Assembly: GCA_049694275.1 (NCBI GenBank)
Contig: JBAVQS010000258.1
Location: 1-40,060 of the forward strand
Reading direction: 5' to 3'
Source: JBAVQS01 sp049694275
GTDB taxonomy: Bacteria > Chloroflexota > Anaerolineae > UBA4142 > SHND01
Length of the DNA stretch: 40,060 nt
Below the pieces are notes generated by a model, which made no database searches, was not told where the DNA came from, and saw only the letters and a list, made by a program, of their open reading frames with translations. The translations under genes were made by a program, and so were the position numbers. Below, in pieces: positions 38,374-40,060 of this stretch (the first letter of the stretch is position 1; each line of letters begins with the position of its first letter).

Positions 38374-39435
38374 ATGGGATTGAACAAATTCAGTGGCAAG
38401 AGATGTGCGACCTGGCGAGCCGGTTTGGTCATAACCCTGGTCGCGTTGTTTTGTCTCACAAACTGCGCACCCGCGCAGCCGTCCGGATTAACCTCTACCC
38501 CCGGCCCCACACAAGCGCTCCTCGCCACGCCGTCCGTCGGACCGAGTCCGTCCTCAACGCGCCCCCCGGCAACTCCCGCCACCAGGCAATTCGATGGCAA
38601 CCACGCCTATCAAGAATACCTCTTGGGGCAAATGCAGATCGGGCTGCGGTCGTCGGGGAGCGCGGGCGAACGCGCGACAGGGGATTATATTCTGGCGCAG
38701 TTGGATGCCGTTCATGTGTCGAGCATCACTCAGGAATTTAACTATCGCGGAGTTCCCATCCGCAACGTGATCGGCAAGTTGGCCGTTGGCAAGGGTCCCC
38801 TGATTATTGTAGGGGCCCATTATGACACGCGCGTGCACGCGACGGTCGATACGGTACACCCGGAGCTGCCGGTGCCGGGAGCGAACGACGGCGCGAGTGG
38901 GGTCGCGGTCTTGCTGGAATTGGCGCGCACCCTCGATGTCTCCCAGCTGCACAATGAAGTGTGGCTCGCGTTTTTCGATGCAGAGGATAACGGCGACCTC
39001 AATTCGTGCGATTTACTTGAAGCGGCGGACCCGCGCCGGACCGCGCCCTGCGACATCACCCCCTGGCCCTGGTCGGTCGGCGCCACCTACGTCGCACAGC
39101 ATCTCGACGCCAGGCCCAGCGCCGTCATCGTTCTGGATATGATTGGCGACGCCGACCAGGATATCTATTACGAAATGAACTCGGACCGGGACCTGCAGCA
39201 ACAAATCTGGGCGGTGGCGGCGCGCCTCGGGTATGCCCAACAGTTCATTCCTAATTTCAAATGGGAGATGACCGACGACCATACCCCTTTTCTGCAGCAG
39301 GACATCCGTGCAGTCGACATCATCGATTTTGACTATCCCTACTGGCACACCACACAGGACACCGCCGACAAGGTGAGCGCGGCGAGCCTCGAACGCGTCG
39401 GGCGCGTCATGCAAGCATGGCTGGCAAACCCCTGA
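38374..39435 (+). CDS. M28 peptidase / glutaminyl-cyclase-like secreted protein
   Basis: A 353-residue protein. The signal peptide (GLVITLVALFCLTNC) ends at a possible but atypical lipobox (Asn before Cys), then a Pro/Ser/Thr linker. The M28 zinc fold shows AHYDTR (His ligand), GANDGASG (Asp ligand), FFDAEDNG (Glu), VLDMIGD (Asp) and, near the end, TDDHTPFLQQ and YWHTTQDT (His). The DDH-PFL and WHT pair is typical of glutaminyl-peptide cyclotransferases, which turn N-terminal Gln into pyroglutamate. Activity as cyclase or aminopeptidase is not decided by sequence. It begins 9 bp after the DUF2085-like gene and ends at a strong terminator. Confidence 0.88.
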   Translation: MGLNKFSGKRCATWRAGLVITLVALFCLTNCAPAQPSGLTSTPGPTQALLATPSVGPSPSSTRPPATPATRQFDGNHAYQEYLLGQMQIGLRSSGSAGERATGDYILAQLDAVHVSSITQEFNYRGVPIRNVIGKLAVGKGPLIIVGAHYDTRVHATVDTVHPELPVPGANDGASGVAVLLELARTLDVSQLHNEVWLAFFDAEDNGDLNSCDLLEAADPRRTAPCDITPWPWSVGATYVAQHLDARPSAVIVLDMIGDADQDIYYEMNSDRDLQQQIWAVAARLGYAQQFIPNFKWEMTDDHTPFLQQDIRAVDIIDFDYPYWHTTQDTADKVSAASLERVGRVMQAWLANP

Positions 39436-39437
39436 TA

Positions 39438-39473
39438 AACCCGAAGGGTCTTTCGGAGACCCTTCGGGTTTTT
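39438..39473 (+). terminator. intrinsic terminator after the M28 gene
   Basis: A perfect 14-bp stem (39438-39451 with 39457-39470, core CCCGAAGGGTCT) with loop TTCGG and a run of five T directly after the stop codon. Confidence 0.93.
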
Positions 39474-39501
39474 GGTTTGCGGAATCACCACCGCACCCCC
39501 A

Positions 39502-39530
39502 TTGACGGGGGTGCGGTCTTTCTCTATAAT
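39502..39530 (+). promoter_or_regulatory. promoter of the beta-helix gene, nested in a palindrome
   Basis: TTGACG (39502-39507) and TATAAT (39525-39530) with a 17-bp spacer. The -35 hexamer occupies the loop of a perfect 11-bp inverted repeat (ACCGCACCCCC at 39490-39500 with GGGGGTGCGGT at 39507-39517). Confidence 0.78.
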
Positions 39531-39581
39531 TGGGCTCCGATTAGCTGGATGTAAAAGGAGAGTCTGTAGAAGGAAAGTATT

Positions 39582-40060
39582 ATGAAAAAGAATGTGTTCA
39601 TCCTGGCGGCGCTCACCGTGTTTGTCCTCTTGTTCGTGACCAGCAGCGTCGCGAATGCACAGGCAACGCGGACCTGGGTTTCGGGCGTCGGCGACGACGC
39701 CAACCCCTGCAGTCGCACCGCCCCATGCAAAACCTTTGCCGGCGCTATTTCCAAGACGGCCGCCGGCGGCGAGATCAATGCGCTCGACCCGGGCGGGTTT
39801 GGCGCAGTGACCATCACGAAAGCAATAACCATTGAAGGCGGCCCTGGCAACATCGCCGGAGTCCTGGTGAGCGGGACCAATGGGATCGTCATTCAAGCCG
39901 GCGCAACCGACGCGGTGATCCTGAGGCATCTCAATGTCGATGGCCTGAATACCGGACTCAACGGCATCCGGTTCCTCTCGGGTGGCAGCCTCACCGTCGA
40001 GAATGTCCACGTCCAGGAATTCACCCAGGTCGGCATCGACTACGAGCCCAATCAAGCAGG
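39582..40060 (+). CDS. secreted right-handed beta-helix-like protein, 3'-truncated by the window
   Basis: The first ~159 residues are visible. A signal peptide (MKKNVFILAALTVFVLLFVT to ANAQA) is followed by RTWVSGVGDDANPCSRTAPCKTFAGAI, a motif found at the N-terminus of many right-handed parallel beta-helix proteins. Short repeats such as GAVTITKAITIEGG, VLVSGTNGIVIQAG and ITEGLNGIRFLSGG-like coils follow. Such proteins are usually extracellular; function cannot be assigned. AAGGAA lies about eight bases before the ATG, and a very good promoter is 52 bases upstream. Confidence 0.85.
   Translation, partial: MKKNVFILAALTVFVLLFVTSSVANAQATRTWVSGVGDDANPCSRTAPCKTFAGAISKTAAGGEINALDPGGFGAVTITKAITIEGGPGNIAGVLVSGTNGIVIQAGATDAVILRHLNVDGLNTGLNGIRFLSGGSLTVENVHVQEFTQVGIDYEPNQA

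Overview
The window is a GC-rich bacterial chromosome segment, densely coded, with no tRNA, rRNA, CRISPR array, integrase or transposase that I can see. The gene content suggests a Chloroflexota (Anaerolineae-like) bacterium: an NAD-linked group 3d-type [NiFe] hydrogenase, a T-box-controlled pheS-pheT, several Thr/Pro-rich lipoproteins with beta-propellers, tandem DUF2085 membrane proteins and a DUF711 protein. This assignment is inference from gene families; there is no marker tree behind it. TGA is a normal stop in many genes here.

Layout. 1-4368 (+): 3' part of rpoC with a strong terminator. 4463-4843 (-): small orphan protein. 5006-7795 (-): ADP-forming acyl-CoA synthetase fused to a GNAT acetyltransferase. 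7889-13251 (-): a tightly packed hoxE-F-U-Y-H operon plus its maturation protease gene; a near-perfect Rex-type operator lies just downstream of a TATAAT box ahead of hoxE. 13515-14735 (-): secreted propeller-like protein. 14832-17951 (-): mutS2 and a TPR-like gene. 18087-18905 (-): CvpA-family gene preceded by an unlisted 33-residue membrane microprotein. 19050-23671 (-): promoter, phenylalanine T-box leader, DUF952 gene, pheS, a MITE-like inverted-repeat element, pheT. 23726-29246 (-): a five-gene run (FtsB/DivIC-like, DUF711, 604-residue Rossmann protein, luciferase-like F420-type oxidoreductase, internally duplicated membrane protein). It is divergent from a 7Fe-type ferredoxin gene (29409-29717, +), and the two promoters are mirrored. 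29979-33431 (+): TGS-domain nucleoside kinase and a two-gene ABC exporter. 33435-34713 (-): lipoprotein and small membrane protein. 34808-40060 (+): TolB-propeller/M15-peptidase lipoprotein, two DUF2085 proteins (the second interrupted by an in-frame TGA at the conserved Cys), an M28 glutaminyl-cyclase-like protein, and the start of a secreted beta-helix protein.

Functionally, the hydrogenase module would exchange electrons between H2 and NAD(H). The Rex-like site implies control by the NADH/NAD+ ratio, and the adjacent acyl-CoA synthetase fits substrate-level ATP formation in a fermentative or mixed lifestyle. The most interesting leads are the in-frame TGA at the Cys of a DUF2085 paralogue, the DUF952 gene placed first in a Phe T-box operon, the Rex-type operator of the hox operon, the TolB-M15 fusion, and the microprotein upstream of cvpA. 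I did not find a wholly new multigene defence or mobile system.
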